From NCBI GenBank assembly GCA_031763025.1, contig JASSKH010000001.1, positions 23,561,840 through 23,625,839 on the forward strand: a stretch of DNA of 64,000 nucleotides, given 5' to 3'. Each line of letters begins with the position of its first letter. The first letter of the stretch is position 1. Both the position numbers and the translations under genes were made by a program. The notes under the pieces are model-generated. The model ran no database searches. It was not told where the DNA came from and saw only the letters and a program-made list of their open reading frames with translations. This stretch comes from Macrocystis pyrifera. Taxonomy: Eukaryota; Sar; Phaeophyceae; Laminariales; Laminariaceae. Below are positions 10,865-24,700 of the stretch, one piece after another.

Positions 10865-11347
10865 TTATCCTGTCGACATACAACTTAAACATATTGTTCG
10901 TTTCAGGTGGACCTGTCTGCCGCACGGGTTTGCGATTTGAACCGTGGCGACTTTAGTTAGAGATGACCATTGGCATACCATGCGCGCTGCTACGATTCTG
11001 TGGAAAGCGTCGGATACGTCTGTTGATTGCGCGTCATCGCTTGCCATGATGATCGGTTCGGTCAACGCAGCCGTTGTTTCGTCTGGTGCGCTTGCTGCTT
11101 CTGCTTCGACCGCTATTTCGTGTTGCGGAGGTATACAGCATTTTTTACTCAGCAAAACAGGCACGGGGCTAATATCTCCAGCCAGTCGTACCACGGAGCA
11201 TTTTGTTGCGTCGGTGTCTCCTTGAGAGGGGCGAACATAGCGATCCGTTGCATTTATTTTTATCCGAGCCGTTTTGAAGGATAATTTTTCCCTGTGCCAA
11301 TCAAGCACAGCACCAAAGGCTCCCATGATGCTATTGTCGAGCACCAA
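10865..11347 (-). pseudogene. Gypsy protease-to-RT linker region
   Basis: The minus frame carries LVLDNSIMGAFGAVLDWHRE, corresponding to the retropepsin flap/C-terminal block (hydrophobic, G, FG, V-D-W). Further on is a PPQHE....V block and VATVQIANP, the segment that in Gypsy Pol links protease to RT. The catalytic D-T/S-G of the protease should lie just upstream (above 11347), but I could not place it. Frame intact for 160 codons. No Gypsy RT follows, because a LINE replaces it. Confidence 0.7.
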
Positions 11348-11349
11348 TT

Positions 11350-12620
11350 TATCTGGGCCTTAGGAAGGCAACACAACGTCCTCTACGGGCAAGGAATATG
11401 TCCCCTAGCGTGAGGTGGAAGCGGATATATCCTGTCATCTTAAGATGAGGTTCATCGGCGCTATTCAAATTGATCGCGCCGGGTGGGTTCTGACGATTTT
11501 CAGATTCGTCTAAAGTTGGGTGAGCGCGCGCGAATTTTTCAGCAATGCATGGAATATCGGAGTGTCGACCGCTATGTCATCCACAAGCCGCCGACTTATT
11601 CGGGCTGGAACGCGTACACGTTTTGACGAGGCATTCAGAGCAGAGGGGTATTTTGGGTACCCACTTAGGGCGTGTATTAACTCCCTTCAAAGAGCGTGGG
11701 AACGAGCGGAAAGGAACGAGGCTGCTCGTGGTCATTCGTTCCGTTCCCATGTAAAAAAACGTAACTGGGTCCATGCATAATCTTGGGCCTCGCCAGCCGA
11801 ATCAGTACGAACGGTATGTTTTGCACATGCCACGGCAAATTGGTGTCCAAATCCATCTTCGGTGGTGTCCATCTACATCGAATAATATTATATTTGTTCC
11901 CGCTCGGCCGGGCCATTCTGTCCTCCCAAACAAGAAAAAGGGGTCAACACTTCTTATTCCTCTTCCTGGATATACTGTTTTTCTCGGGCTGCACTGAATC
12001 TATTCGTGTCTCGCAACCAATCAGCACCAATTCATGCGGCAAACAATATTACATTCGGTTCGTTCCAATGCTCTCTGGGGGGGGTAAAAACACGCTCTTA
12101 AAGATTATGCATCGAAAGCAGCAAACGGACTCATTTCGACCCATGGTCGCACCTGTCGACCGTTCTTGTATAGTATGTTCGGACACCATGGACACATGCA
12201 AGGCTTGTGGCGCCACAGGGGGAAAAATGCAATGCATTCAGCTTCTCTCTTTCCTTAGCTACACACTTGCTTCTTCCTGTCGAAGAAATCAGCGCTTATG
12301 ACGCCTTGTACTTCCTTGAGTTCTGCCCTGGTTTCCTAACATTGTTTTTGATTTGGTGGTCTGCTGAGCTACCTGGGAATCTATGCCTAGTACTCCTAGG
12401 TCTTGCTCTAGCTTGTCTCGAATTATCTGCTTTCTCATGGTTGCTCATCGCCAGAAGTTGGGCAGCCGTCGTACGACTCCGTTTTTCCCTCATACCGAAC
12501 TGGGCTACTTGCATAGCTACAGCTACAGATCCGTCGGCATTGTCTGCTGACAGTTATACGATTCCCGCTGCAGAACGCTTGGGTTGACGACCACTACCAG
12601 GTGAGGGGGCACGGAATGGG
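11350..12620. other. Decayed gag-pol junction, no clear frame
   Basis: This should encode the gag end and protease N-terminus on the minus strand, judging by position. No frame longer than ~80 codons there shows a motif. The plus-strand frames at 11520-12587 look like shadows. Confidence 0.45.
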
Positions 12621-12625
12621 CCCCG

Positions 12626-14689
12626 TCATCCATCATACTTAACCACCTTTATCCCCCTCTTCTTGTTCGACTCCTTGTACCGGCAGTCGGAGCGTGAGTG
12701 CGAGGACGGCTGGTACCAGCCTATGTAATTGCACGGGTTGTCCACAGACCGGCGCCCTGGGGTGCTGGTCGAGGTCGAAGGCGCCTTGCGCTTTTGGCCG
12801 TTCGTGTCGCCCCCGCGACTGAGCGAGCTGTCGCGACGTGCCGATGTTTCGGCCCCGTCTCGGCCCGTCGTCCTGTCACCGCTGCTGTTGCCGTCGCGGC
12901 CTCGCGAGTGCTGCCGAGCTGACACTGCTTTCTTCAGAACTTCGACTTTGGACACAGTGTCTGCCAGGGTGGCCTGCAATTGGGGGTTTTGTTTCAGGCA
13001 GCCGTGTACAGCAGAGGTCGTGGACTGGTGTTCAGTCGTGTTGGCGTGTATTGCGTTTCTTTCGTGTTTTTTCGCGCGTGCTCGAGATGCTTGAAACGAT
13101 GATGCCGCGTCTTCGCGTATCATTTCGATGCGAAGGTGGGGGGGGGGGGGCAGGCCATTGTCGAACGATGCAATCATGGATTTGTGCCACGCGTGCTCAT
13201 ATGGATGTCGTGTGTGTTCGTCGGGGCTGCCCGTTGAGATTCAGCGAGCATGCACGCGTACGCTCGTGAAGCACGCAGGCTGAAAGTGTCAACTATCGCG
13301 ACTTCAACCTACTGTGGTGACGCAATTGTATGCGCTAGTATATAGTGAGATGTGGTTTGCCGGCGAAAACATGTTGGTGAATGCCGTCACCCATTCGCCC
13401 CAAGTAGTAGGAGATCGAATTTCTGTGTCTGCATTTTGTGACCTGAGGGTTGCAAGTTGTCCCTCTGTTCTCCACTCTAGTGTTTCTGAAAATAGGTGCT
13501 GTAGGCTACCTGCTGCAGTTTTCTGTTACCAAGAGAGGCGGGTGCCTGACTGCTCGTCGATCGATCACGTCTTCTGGCGATCCATCTATGGAGTGCAAGC
13601 GCGCTCGGGATCGGAACTCTTGCATAATCTCTGGTATGTCTTCACTGGGACCACCAGTGAGTTGGAGAGAGACTGGCACATCGGATGTTTTCATAAAAAA
13701 TTTCGACTCAGTCAGTCGTGGCGCAAACGGGTTACTAGTAGTAAAACCCGGGTTAGTCACGGTGCTTGTGCTATTCGTAATCGCAGGGGTCATAGTTGAG
13801 CTATTCGTAATAGCCTGGGTCGCAGAAGTTGAGCTATTAGTAGTAGCCTGGGTCGCAGCAATTGAGCTACTCGTAGTAGTCGGGTTGCTTCCGGGCAGAG
13901 CGGGGGATGCATTGTTAGCGGTGCTAGGGTTCGTCTCGAGTGATTCTGGGGACAGCAGTTCCAAAGTCATATCTGCGAGCAACGCACGGGGTTTCACCTG
14001 TATATAATCAGCTGCAGGTCCCCCAAACCGTCCCATCGCCACGTCGACAACCCATTTATGGGGCGAGGTTCCGGCCATGGCGTGCTCCTGGAGGTGATCC
14101 CACACCCATGCCCCGTCCAGCCCGGGCGTTTTTGGTGCCCGTTGTCTTCGGTGAAGTAGTCAGGGGCGTCTTGTCGACTTCTCCTTCCTCCTCTTCCTTC
14201 TCGACGCTGCGACCGTCATTTCCGGAGTCGTCGTCCTCGCCGTGTCCCGATGTCGATTGGCTATCAGAGAGTTCGCCTTCTTCCGCGATCGCGGCGAATT
14301 TGTTTGGCGACTTAGAATGGTCAGGGCGCGCGGCTGGGGTGCGGGTGGATGGGATTCCCCTCCCCTGCGTCGGAGCCGGGGTGATCGAGGTTGGTAGGGG
14401 GCGGGGTGCTGGGCAAGGAGCCGGTAGGCATTCCCTGGTCAGGAGATACAGCTTGACGGCCGGCCGAAGCTCCTGCTGCAGCGTATGATTTGCTGCTTTT
14501 CTTTTCTCCCATTCTGATTTCTTCGCTTAGAGTTCGATTATCGTCCACGCCAATATGGAGGGTGCCTCCGTTGGTGGTGTCGGACATGCCTTCGTCTTGG
14601 ATGGAGTTGGCCGAGGCCTTGACGTGCACGTTTTCGTTCGTGATATGTGGCAAGGAGGTGCCTCCACAAGCCTCCCTCGCGTCTCTCAA
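12626..14689 (-). pseudogene. Gypsy gag-like region, broken
   Basis: Two minus frames remain. 13506-14105 holds a Ser/Thr/Asn-rich repeat (units like ATQATTNSST, repeated about three times, seen as a 33-bp tandem near 13798-13885). 12626-13177 holds a coiled, charged segment and a degenerate zinc knuckle, CNYIGWYQPSSHSRSDC, in which the second cysteine of CCHC is replaced. 14321-14689 reads into the 5' LTR. Gag binds and packages element RNA; here it is not intact. Confidence 0.6.
14540..14552 (-). other. Candidate tRNA primer-binding site
   Basis: Three bases after the 5' LTR end (minus orientation) comes TGGCGTGGACGATAATCGAA. It begins with the TGG complementary to tRNA CCA. The TTCGA that would match a T-loop sits three bases too close to the CCA end, so the donor tRNA is uncertain. 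Confidence 0.4.
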
Positions 14690-14899
14690 GGAGAGAACTT
14701 ACAGATATTTGTGGGAGTGCGGGTCCTTCTCCGAAGGACCCTTTTCCCCCTGGCGCGTTCGGACTTCATGGCCCGAATGTCAACCGTTGTAAAGGTCTAT
14801 CAGAGATGGCGGATCTCATAGACCGGACGTTGGTTGGCGTATCGTCATGGTTGGCACTGGTGATCGGAGATTGACGGTTTCTACGTACCCTGTCCTCCA
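14556..14899 (-). repeat. 5' LTR of the Gypsy element
   Basis: 344 bp, colinear with 7020-7368. Ends TG...CA on the minus strand. Just outside it a 10-bp inverted repeat (ACGAACTACA at 14899 and TGTAGTTCGT near 14952) sits in host sequence. Confidence 0.75.
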
Positions 14900-15731
14900 C
14901 GAACTACAACTATTATATACTATACCATTAACTATATCACGTTAAACCCAGTGTAGTTCGTAGTTGTGTCTGGGGCTAGGTCGACCACATAGGTGGGTTT
15001 GGGTTCAGCAAGCGCATTGTTCGGTGTGTTAGCACGTTGTCTACGTCGAAGCTACTGGCTGGAGTAAAACACAAATGCTGCTTGCCTTGGTTCGGTTCGG
15101 GTTGGCTTTGGTTGTGACTCTTGTTGCTGCAATCGCGCCCAAAAAAAGCTGAAACGTGAAATAGAATTTTTAGTCGAGGCATTCAAGTTTACTTACTTCG
15201 TGTTGTGTGCGAGACTATTACGGACATTTTTTGGTCTGGCGTTGCCCCTCTCATGTAGAAGATGTTCTGTCAATAATTGCACAAGACCAACTACTAATAG
15301 GGCACCTCAAACACCGATGCACACATACGTAGCCACAGGTTTTACCGGATACCTGGCACATGCAAGCTTCGTATTTCCGACACGTGCTTGCTTCCAGGTT
15401 TCTGCGTGTATCCCGTTGACCACGGCCAAAATCCCGGGACCACGAAATCCGCAAACTTGGTTTATTGTTCAGACCCCCTCGTGTGGTTGCCCATTATTTA
15501 GTCAAAAATGTAGCCATATGCCAGGTACCGGTTGTGTTTCGATCATTGGTTGAGGTGTAAGTTGCAGGCTCCCCGAGGGGACACGTTGCTTGACGCATCG
15601 CCGCCAACAGTTCTGCGCATCTACCCGCTGGCGTTGGATTACGACATGCTCTGACCCCCCCCTGTTATTTCTCCCCCACCTCTGCAGGCTTACAGCTGCA
15701 ATTTGCGGCGGAGGTACAATAAGTTCGTAAA
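14900..15731. other. Upstream region of the transporter gene
   Basis: No coding sequence recognised. It should hold the promoter and 5' UTR of the gene starting at 15732. No TATA box or other element stood out. Confidence 0.4.
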
Positions 15732-18700
15732 ATGACTCCTACGGTGGCCTCCGCGCAGACGGGAGTCACTCCCCCGACCGGAACCGAACAGACGAAGATG
15801 AAGCCTCCCTTTCCGGTCGGACCAATGACGGCGATTGCAATGTGTCTTGTGGTCCATGCTTACGCCCTCTGCAGCCTGTTTCCCTACGTGGGTTACATGG
15901 TGCGGTTTCTCGGAGCCACCGAGGACAAGGACGAGGCCGGTAAGTTTTGCTCGCGTTCACTCGTGATCGATCGTGCGATTTCTGGATGCCGAAATCGCTG
16001 TTGGGGGTGGCAGTGGCGGCGGTGTTGCTGTTGTTGTGTCGGTAATGGTGATGTTGGTGGTGGTATTGCTGTTGTCGCTGTTGTTATTGCACGGTTCTTA
16101 CATAATATTATGTTATTAGCCATCCAACGTCCGTGGACAGGACGAGATAGACTCCAGTGATTTTAATGGCGGGGAGAGGGGGTCTGTCCAAGAGAGGAGA
16201 AGGGAAAGAAAAATACCGAGTCGTCACAGATTGATATAAGCATGTTTCGCAGCAATGCACCCAGAAGCAACCGACGTATGGTTGATCGAAAGGTTGGTAG
16301 AGACAACCATCAAGACGATAAAGCGAGAGCGCTATTCGAAAAATTAAGCCTAAGGGCGATAAAAAGGAAAAAAGAAAAAAAAAAAAAAAAGAAGAGCAAA
16401 GCAACGGGAAACGAGCAAGGAAAGCAGGGAGAATAAGGGTAAGAGAACTACCGAAGCCGACAGTGATGAATCCGCCTTGACAATTCGTACAACTGATACG
16501 ACTCCTACAATCCAAACAACCAATACGTACGAATCTTGGAATTATAGTACCGCTCCTACAATTCATACGACTGCGTAATATATACCTGGTACGAAATGCT
16601 CTTACAATTCATGCAAGTCATATATACGACTCTTGACAAATCATACAGCTCATACAACTCATACAACATACAGCGCATACACCAGAAGCTCTACTCGTAC
16701 CCTGCTGTGTCCCCCTAACGTGTTTAGACTACTGATGTGTGTCGAGGTGCACTCTCGTGTGTGTCGGCTACCAGGTGGGTGCTTGCGGAGTATCTTTCGT
16801 AAAAATCACGTGCAGGTCCGTGCGAGGGTTGTCGTTCGAAATACTGTACAGACCTGGGCCCAACCCTAACCCTAACCCCAACGCCCAGGGAGAATACTTG
16901 GAATGAAGATGTATTAAGGAGTTACTGTGAAGTGCTGCCAACGATTTTACCAAAGATGCACCAAGTCGTAAATATTAGTGGCCGCCACTTGGTACGTCTT
17001 TATGTGCGTGCTGCCAGAGCTCACCGCGCACATCGTTCTGTCTTGCATACGAACAAGGCTCCTGACGAGTGCCATACACGGCAGGAGTATACGAGCAGCA
17101 CCTGCTGTACATTTTCTGAAGCTTCATATCATCTTGGTGCATCACTCAACAGCCGACTTTGAGAACAACTGAAATTCAACCCGGGTACACAAGCCAATAA
17201 GGACTACTGTACGTAAACCTCGCCGTTAATTTGCTGTACCTGAAATGCTACACGTACACATCGGATCCAAAATACAGTCCAGGAAAACCACGAAAAAAAA
17301 CGAAAAAAAGGAGAGGCAGGTGAGTACGGGTGACATTTACAGGGAAACATAATAAATTCGGCGGTTATGATGCTGATGTTAGTGTAGAACGCGCCCATTC
17401 CCAAAATAAGAAACCCAACCCTCATGTTCCTGTTATTATTAGAATAGGTGTCCTTTAGTAACTGTATATTGGACAGTTTGAGAGTACTGGTTGATTCAAT
17501 GGTTGAGGATTCTCCGTTCGTGAGAAACTTTCGCGCTCATTTGTTTTGCAGCCCCGGTAAACGCCGTATCACGCAGTCTCCCCCTTCTTTTTACTATACA
17601 GCAGAAGTGGTCCCTCTATGCTGCCGGTACGTGCCAGCAGGCCAATACACCGGCATTATTCGGCACACTGCCACACCGCCTAATCTTAATTCCGTGTGTG
17701 CCGAGCCATTTCACCGGCAATATATCGGGCATCGGCATTATAGAGGGACCCCTACTGTATTGACTGTTGTGTGCTCACGCACCAACCCGACCATGTCATG
17801 CAGGTTACTACGCGGGTTACCTGTCGTCGGCCTTCATGATCGGGCGCTTCTTGGGTTCGTATTGCTGGGGTCGCATGGCGGACCGCTACGGCCGATTGCC
17901 GGTCATGTACCTGGGGCTGGGCTCCTCGGGGTTGCTGTTGATCGCTTTCGGCTTGTCAACCTCGTATTTCTGGGCTGTTGTTATCCGGTGAGGGGCATGT
18001 TTTTGTGCAAATATGAGTATGTGCAGGCCAACGAAAAGTGAAAAACCTAATATGAACATCAGGCTCGCGTCTCGGCAGGGCTGCTTGCCACTGATTGAAG
18101 GAAACGGTTGAAATACACTGTGTACGAGACGAATAGAATCAACCCCACCAACCGTAAGCCTATCAGTTCAACCTTCACCCCGGGCCAATCAGACCAAATC
18201 TCGAATACGTGGTACAGTAAGCTCTTACTGCGTTTTGGGGGACGCGAAGAAGTTTGGATCAAGAAAGCTTGTGCAGCGGCGAGCGCTGCAACAATGGTTA
18301 CCTGGTACCTGGTATGCAATAGCCCATTGTCAAGGTTGTCCAAGGATGGTGCCATAGTCACAAGGTTATAAGGCTGGCCTAGACTAGGAGTTCTTGTTGG
18401 TGAGCCGATACTATATCATCAAGCAATATGACCTGGTCTGTGTCTATGCTGTTCGTTCGCCTAAGTTTTGTTAGCCCCTGTGAAGGTATTTCCTACTGAG
18501 CTATAGGGGTAAAAGACCGATCAATTACCCAGTCCAGGGTAATCCTTGTAACACTCTCCCCCCCTCTGAACGGTGGAATCTTTGGGGTGTCGGTACCGAA
18601 CCAGGGAGATGTGCTTTGAGGGACACACGCGCAAGCGTTTCTATAAAAGAAACGTTCGAAGTTAGATTCGGACCCATGTCCTCGACGGCGTCAAGTGTGA

Positions 18701-21700
18701 AGGTGTTACCGACTGAGCTATGGAGGTAAAAGATCGATCGAATACTCAGCCCAGGGTAATCCTTATAACATCCTCAAGTTAACGCCCATTTATTGTTAGC
18801 CCCCTTGTCAACGCATGCTGCTACTGCTGTAGGGGTGCATCTGGTAGATGTCATGAGGTTTGCTCGCTTTTGAGGAGCTCTATAAGTATACCTCACCCAC
18901 AGACCGAATTTCAGGGGAAAATAACATACGTACTCTCAAATAACCCCGGTGCCGGAGAACAACCCCGTGGGCTCGTAGATATATATGATACCTGATATCG
19001 GACAAAATCATATGTATATCCTACATGAGACCGAACAAAAACCCGTAGTACGCGTGATTATTATTGTTATTACTTGTGTTATGCTTGCCTTCCGACAATA
19101 TAGCGTAGATGTCGTTCCTATATAAACCGAATATCCTTGCGCAAATCAGTAGTATCCCTCATACGCTTCTCTGCCAGCCGCTTCCCCAATTTCCATTTCC
19201 CACATCATTTTATTTTAGCTACCGGTATAGTATATCCTATTCCTCATCAACGTTTCATCCCCAGGTCATTGGTCGCATTCCCCCGGCTTCTTCCTCCCTT
19301 CCCCTACGCGCGATCGAAGTATTCCACGAAGCTTGCAAGGATGGCTTTCGACGAAATCCCCGATCTCGCACCTGTTTTTCTCATTTTTAGAACTATGACA
19401 AGCGCTCAGAGACGGCTCCACGTGGTAGTCTGAGTGACCCGATGACTTTGGATGGTGGAAAACGGCTTCTTCAGAACAAACGCCCGTTTGATCAGGTCAA
19501 CTTCTCGGAGATTTTGACCCATCCAGATATGACTTTACTACTATACCTTTCTAAATTGTCGGAGTCATTGAGGATACCTGATGGTATTTTTTTTATAAAA
19601 AAGCGTTTGGGATTTTGGCGACTTGTTGAATAAATTGTAAAAGCGGTCCAATTATTTTACCTCGTGGTATTCAGCTGAAGAGACAGAATAAAACCGCTAC
19701 CGGTACACGTTATATTGCATACGTCATACAAATATTTGTAAATACAAACGTACACGGGACGTATACCCAGCATAAGCCTATACAAAACCCGTAGTGAGCG
19801 CGATCGAAGTATCACTAGTATCCCACACAGCTTGCAACGGCGAGTTTCTACGACATCCTCGATCTCACACCTGTCGTTTTTTTAAGTTATTTTTAATAAA
19901 AAAACGCAAATAATACCGGGTTCGATGCATGCTACCTGGTACGACAGAAGTGCACCTATTTATTTCTGAGGCTCTTTTCTCACTTCAGGAGGTCTTGAGC
20001 CCACACAAAAACCTTACCTTGAGACAAAAGCGAAACTGCAACCCGATGGACTGTAGGTACCACGAACGCATAAAAAATGGTATTCCATCGATATAGGGCG
20101 ACGGAAGTTTTTCGTTGAGGATCAGAAATATTTGGCCGAACGATTCCACGCGTCAGATTCCAAACGCGGTGGGCAGTTAATTCCTCAGCCGAGGAGCCCC
20201 GTTAGTCGAAAATGCTTGGGCCCGTCCCATGCCCCCCTAGGTTATACATGGAAAGGTGATGAGCGCGCACAGTAATAAACGCTGCACCGCTGCTCGTGAT
20301 ACGTTTCCATTTGTCATCCCCGAACACATACAACTAATTTAGGGGCAAGGGTGGATGAAATTATAGAATTATTTTATCCCTTTTAGAACCGCGGTCCCGT
20401 TGATGGGAGAAACGCTTGTAGTTAGAGTGGTTTGTCCCCAAAAGGAGACTGCAGTACTAAAAGGGGTGACGACCTGAGCTTGTGGGGATCAATAGGTTTG
20501 ACAAAAAGAGGGACACGCTAAAGCCCCCAATCGAACCTGCGAGCACTCATTTTCCATAGAGGTAGGAGTGAAAGGAATTATTACTAATTACTTAAGTACG
20601 TGAACTATTAATAGTGTGGATTATAAACTGCTTCAACAACAGAGGGAAACTATGTGGAGGTGTGTTTATCAGGAGTAAGAGCGTCTCGCAAGGGACGCAG
20701 CGTCAATGGCTGAATGACTTAGGCAAGCAACAAAGGAGTACGCCCCCCCGACAGAAAGAGTGATGCATGTGTAGAGGCTCTGTCTCTGTGAAGAAAGATG
20801 ACAGAGGTGGCACCGCAGTGTCCGTGAAGACTGCTTATAAAGACGAAGGGCAGAGATGGTTTGAAAAGGCACTTATGTGGCTGTTATGGAAAGACGGTCG
20901 ATCGGAGAAATCAAGAAAGGACGAGAGGAGGGGTGAATGAGTGAGCGTGGCCGACAATTGGTCATCTCGGGACAATGCCCATGCTACGGGCATGGGCAGG
21001 TGCACTCTACCGTAGCCCGTACAATTCCCTGCAATGTTCTCTACAGCGCTGTAGAAACGTTCTGTCAATGTTCCCAGCTTCGCTACTGATGGAGATGCAT
21101 TATTTCACAATATTCCGTACTACGAGTAAAATAAACTTGTAATCTATCTTTATATTGCATTTCCTCAAATATCCGAACTAGGATACTCGTATGCTCGTGT
21201 CCGTGCACAGTGACACAGATCAAGAAGATACCTGGTACGTATGGATCTCGACCTCGATATCCTACAGAAATACCCACGCTCTTCACCATATCGTCCACGG
21301 CCCAGTCGTTCATCCGAAATCTTGCTCTTCGCTGACGCTGCCTCGCCGCCGTCCGACATAGCCGGCGGCACATGCATGTGACAGCAAGGAAGCACAGCAG
21401 AGCACGGTGGTGGTGACTCGATCGACAATTCTGCGCAATCCATCACAATTCAAGAATACCACCGTATTGTACGCGGGGAGAGAGAGGGGGCTGCTTTGAC
21501 CCTGAGTATCGACGAAAGAAGAGCAAGCATCTGAGTGTTCGAGCTACCAAGGGATGAGCGAAAACAGTAGATGGACTACTCAATGCTCAATACAGAGGTT
21601 TTATAACCCAACAACATGAACAAACAATAAAAACAATCAGAGCGACTTGTTTTGCAATCAGAGGGCAAAAACATATTCCTTGTGGAGTGCATAGTTTTCA

Positions 21701-24700
21701 GTTTGGTTGGGCTTCCCTTTCGATTTTCTTTTGTCGGGGAGCGTTTCTGAGTGATCAACGTTTAAGCTCATGCTACCCATTGTCGGATGGAAAACGCAAC
21801 AATCAAAGGAAATGAGTATGTATTCATATACTGTAATACAAGTGGTATTGCCAAGACATCTAGGTAAAGCTCCTCAGTTGAGTCGAGGAGCTCCTTTAAT
21901 CACAAAAGCTTGTCCCTCCCAAAACATCCCGCCTAGCTGGTTGGCACGGCCCTTGGCCCAGACGAAATGACGCTCTGCTAGACAGGGGGAACGACAGCCA
22001 GTTTCGATTCATTCGTCAATTCGTCGCCTCAACGTGGCACGAAGTTTCAAACTCGATCGTTTTGCGTGCGAGCAGGGTTCTCACCGGAGCATTGAACGGT
22101 GTAGTAGCGAACGCCAAGACGATGATCTCCGAGGTGTGCGGGAAAGAACACGAGGTGGTCGGCATGAGCTTCGTCACAGGTGATGCCGTGTGTGACCACA
22201 GAGCTACACGCTGCATGTATGTGTGATGATTCTAAAGGATTAGGATCACAAATATCCATATTTGTGGAGGATCATACGAACAACGCCTCCACATATATAT
22301 CAGAGTGGATTCCACTTAATCCATAGGTACACACAGCACAGGTCATTCGCATATTATACCACCGTGTACTGCATAAAAAATCGGACAACTAGCACTGATA
22401 AAGGAAGGTTTTACTGTAGAGTCATGAGGAAGTAAGAATTTTGGAAGATCTTTTATAGGATGTCACCCAATTCAAAAGTACTAAAACTTGCCCTATACTT
22501 TAGGCGGTCGCGTGAATTCGCAACTCGCTTAATTTTGACCGCGCAAACGCTTCATCCGCCCGGCCAACGCGCCTATCTCTCGCCGTCAAGGTTGCTGGTC
22601 TGTTGGACTTATCGTCGGGTCTGGCCTCGGTGGCATGCTGGCGGAACCGGTTCATCATTATCCCACTGTATTTTCGGAGTCAGGGCTTTTCGGAAGGTGA
22701 TACGATAGTCACGCGAACAATAGTGATAATGCGTGCATGGTAGGGTAGCGAGCTGGCCACACTTCAGTCTCACAATAACACCAACAATACCGTTCGAGCC
22801 AACGGCAACAGCAGCCAACAGTAGTAGTGTTGTTTTTCTTCTCCCGCACAACAGGGCTGCGAATCAATATTTTGTTTTGTTTCTCTGCTTACACCTCATT
22901 GCTGTCTGCCGACTGTCCGAACTGTGTATGTCCTACTGCACAGCAGAACTGTGTTATATTTCAACTGGCCTACTCAGAACTATCCAAATAATTGGTGCCT
23001 CTCCCGTCTCCCCGCTGTCTGCCTGCCCACTGTCCCAACGAAACCAGGTTCCCGTACTTACTTCCGAATATCCTTGGGGCGATCCTGGCCTTGCTGTGTT
23101 TTCCTCTGGTGTTCTTCTTCCTCGAAGAGACCTTGGACGTCCAGAAGGGTGGCGGCAGGTATTTATTATCGCTTTGGGCGCAAATCGAAGGACCGCTTAC
23201 TAGTAGTGTTAATAAAATGTATAAACGGACCTAATATTTCGGCCCAGATTGGTATCTACCTATTTGTTTACAAGGGCTTACTATCGTAGAAGGGATACCA
23301 TACTTCTACTGCACAACTCTCACAGTCAGTGCTGACTGAACCTACTATGAATTGCTTCGTCAGCGCTGACTGAGTAGGAAATCACAAGTGCTGGTTAGGC
23401 CGGATAACCTTCTATCACGGGGAACCATAGTAAATAGGACCTACGGTACACACAAAAAGCTATATATTTCCCTATTTTTAGTAACAACATTTAGTCCTAT
23501 TTACTATGGGCCTGTAAAAATAGCGAAATATATAGTCTTTGAATGTATCGTAGGTCCTATTTAATATGTTCCCCCGTAATAGCCCACCACATAATCAGTA
23601 TCCTGTAGGGTAAAGGGATCTAGCCTACTATTCGTAGCCGAATTCAGTCTTTGAGTAGGCCCGCGCAAGTGTTGGTTAGGCGGGATAACCTGCTATAGTA
23701 GTCTACCATACTCAGTAGCCTGTTGGTGAAATGAATAGCCTACGAGCCCACTATCTATAGCCTGCTCAGACTGGTGCTACCGCAGGGAGGTCGCATTTAT
23801 GTCCTACAGTTTCAGGTGATGAGAGTCACTCGGCCGAGTGACCACCTTATTTCTTGGCGGTCTCAATTCTTAAAGCTTTTCTGGCATTCACGGTATGTAC
23901 CGCCATGGGATTGTTTGTTTATCTGCGACAACAAAAAGCATACTCGTCGATTTTTGAGTGAGGTGCAGAGCCACTTGCCCGAGTGGCGTTAACGCGGTAG
24001 TGAAAATATTGGCATCATCATACCCCCCCCCCCCCCCCCATATCTACCGTAGCAGTAGTCCTCAGTCGGCACTGACTGAGTAGACATTCACAAGTTGGTT
24101 AGACGAGATACCCTTTCATGCTCGGAAGCATATATATATATGTATATATATACATTCGACGGGGTGCACCAAGATATCGTAACATACTATTTTTGTAGGT
24201 AGAGAGTAGAACACGTATGTCACACTTGTCACTACATATTGCCTCATACGCACCTGATATGGTAACACCAGGGTTTCGGAAAATTCCGTTGGGTGCAGTA
24301 CACGATGGACAACGTTTTGCAGACATATTGCCTCATACCTGGTATGCGCGTAAAGTGAACCACCAGGGTTTCGGGGTGAGCCTGTTGGTGCTACTGTAGG
24401 TGCCGGTGTAACAAGATGTGGCGTATTGTCTGTAGATCACGGCCTCACAGGGCCTAGTGTCCGTCTCTTGTATGGAAGCAGGCGCGGCTTCGAGCCCATC
24501 CCGATTCCGAAGGCGGAGTTGCACAACCAGGCGGCGGTGGCGGGCGAGGGAAAGGGTGTCCGAACGACCTGCCTCGAAATCGGCTACGACCCCCAGCTCG
24601 CGAACGGCGGCGTCGGCGGCAGAAACGTGGCGTCGGAATGTGGAGAAAAACGTGAATATCAAACAGTCGGAAGCGGCAGCGGACGCAACGGTAGCCGAAG

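Larger units (their letters stand above)
7020..14899 (-). mobile_element. Ty3/Gypsy LTR retrotransposon, degenerate, with nested insertions
   Basis: Two direct repeats bound the element: 7020-7368 (3' LTR) and 14556-14899 (5' LTR). Read on the minus strand, each starts TGGAGGACAGGG and ends CACCCTCCA, giving the TG...CA ends and short TGGAGG/CCTCCA inverted termini usual for LTRs. Internal order on the minus strand is gag (14.7-12.6 kb), protease region (11.3-10.9 kb) and integrase end (7.9-7.5 kb), which is the Gypsy order. The Gypsy RT/RNase H was not found: a LINE occupies 9.2-10.6 kb and a MITE lies at 7923-8036. No convincing target duplication remains. The LTRs differ at many positions, suggesting an old insertion. 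Confidence 0.8.
23322..24120. repeat. Palindrome-headed repeat family, three copies
   Basis: Near 23365, 23650 and 24078 the sequence GTAGG..TCACAAGTG.TGGTTAGGC.GGATAACC recurs. Two of the copies are preceded by a CAGTCAGCGCTGACTGAGT-type palindrome (23350-23370, 24061-24085). The same palindrome lies inside both MULE copies (37464, 44328). Unclassified. Confidence 0.55.

Noticed and set aside
16862-16882. CCCTAACCCTAACCCC telomere-like sequence
   Set aside because: Only two to three units inside an intron of the transporter gene; no subtelomeric context.
18640-18740. tRNA gene on the minus strand
   Set aside because: A box is perfect and B box near-perfect, but no acceptor stem pairs and the unit is duplicated with a shared leader, so a SINE is more likely.
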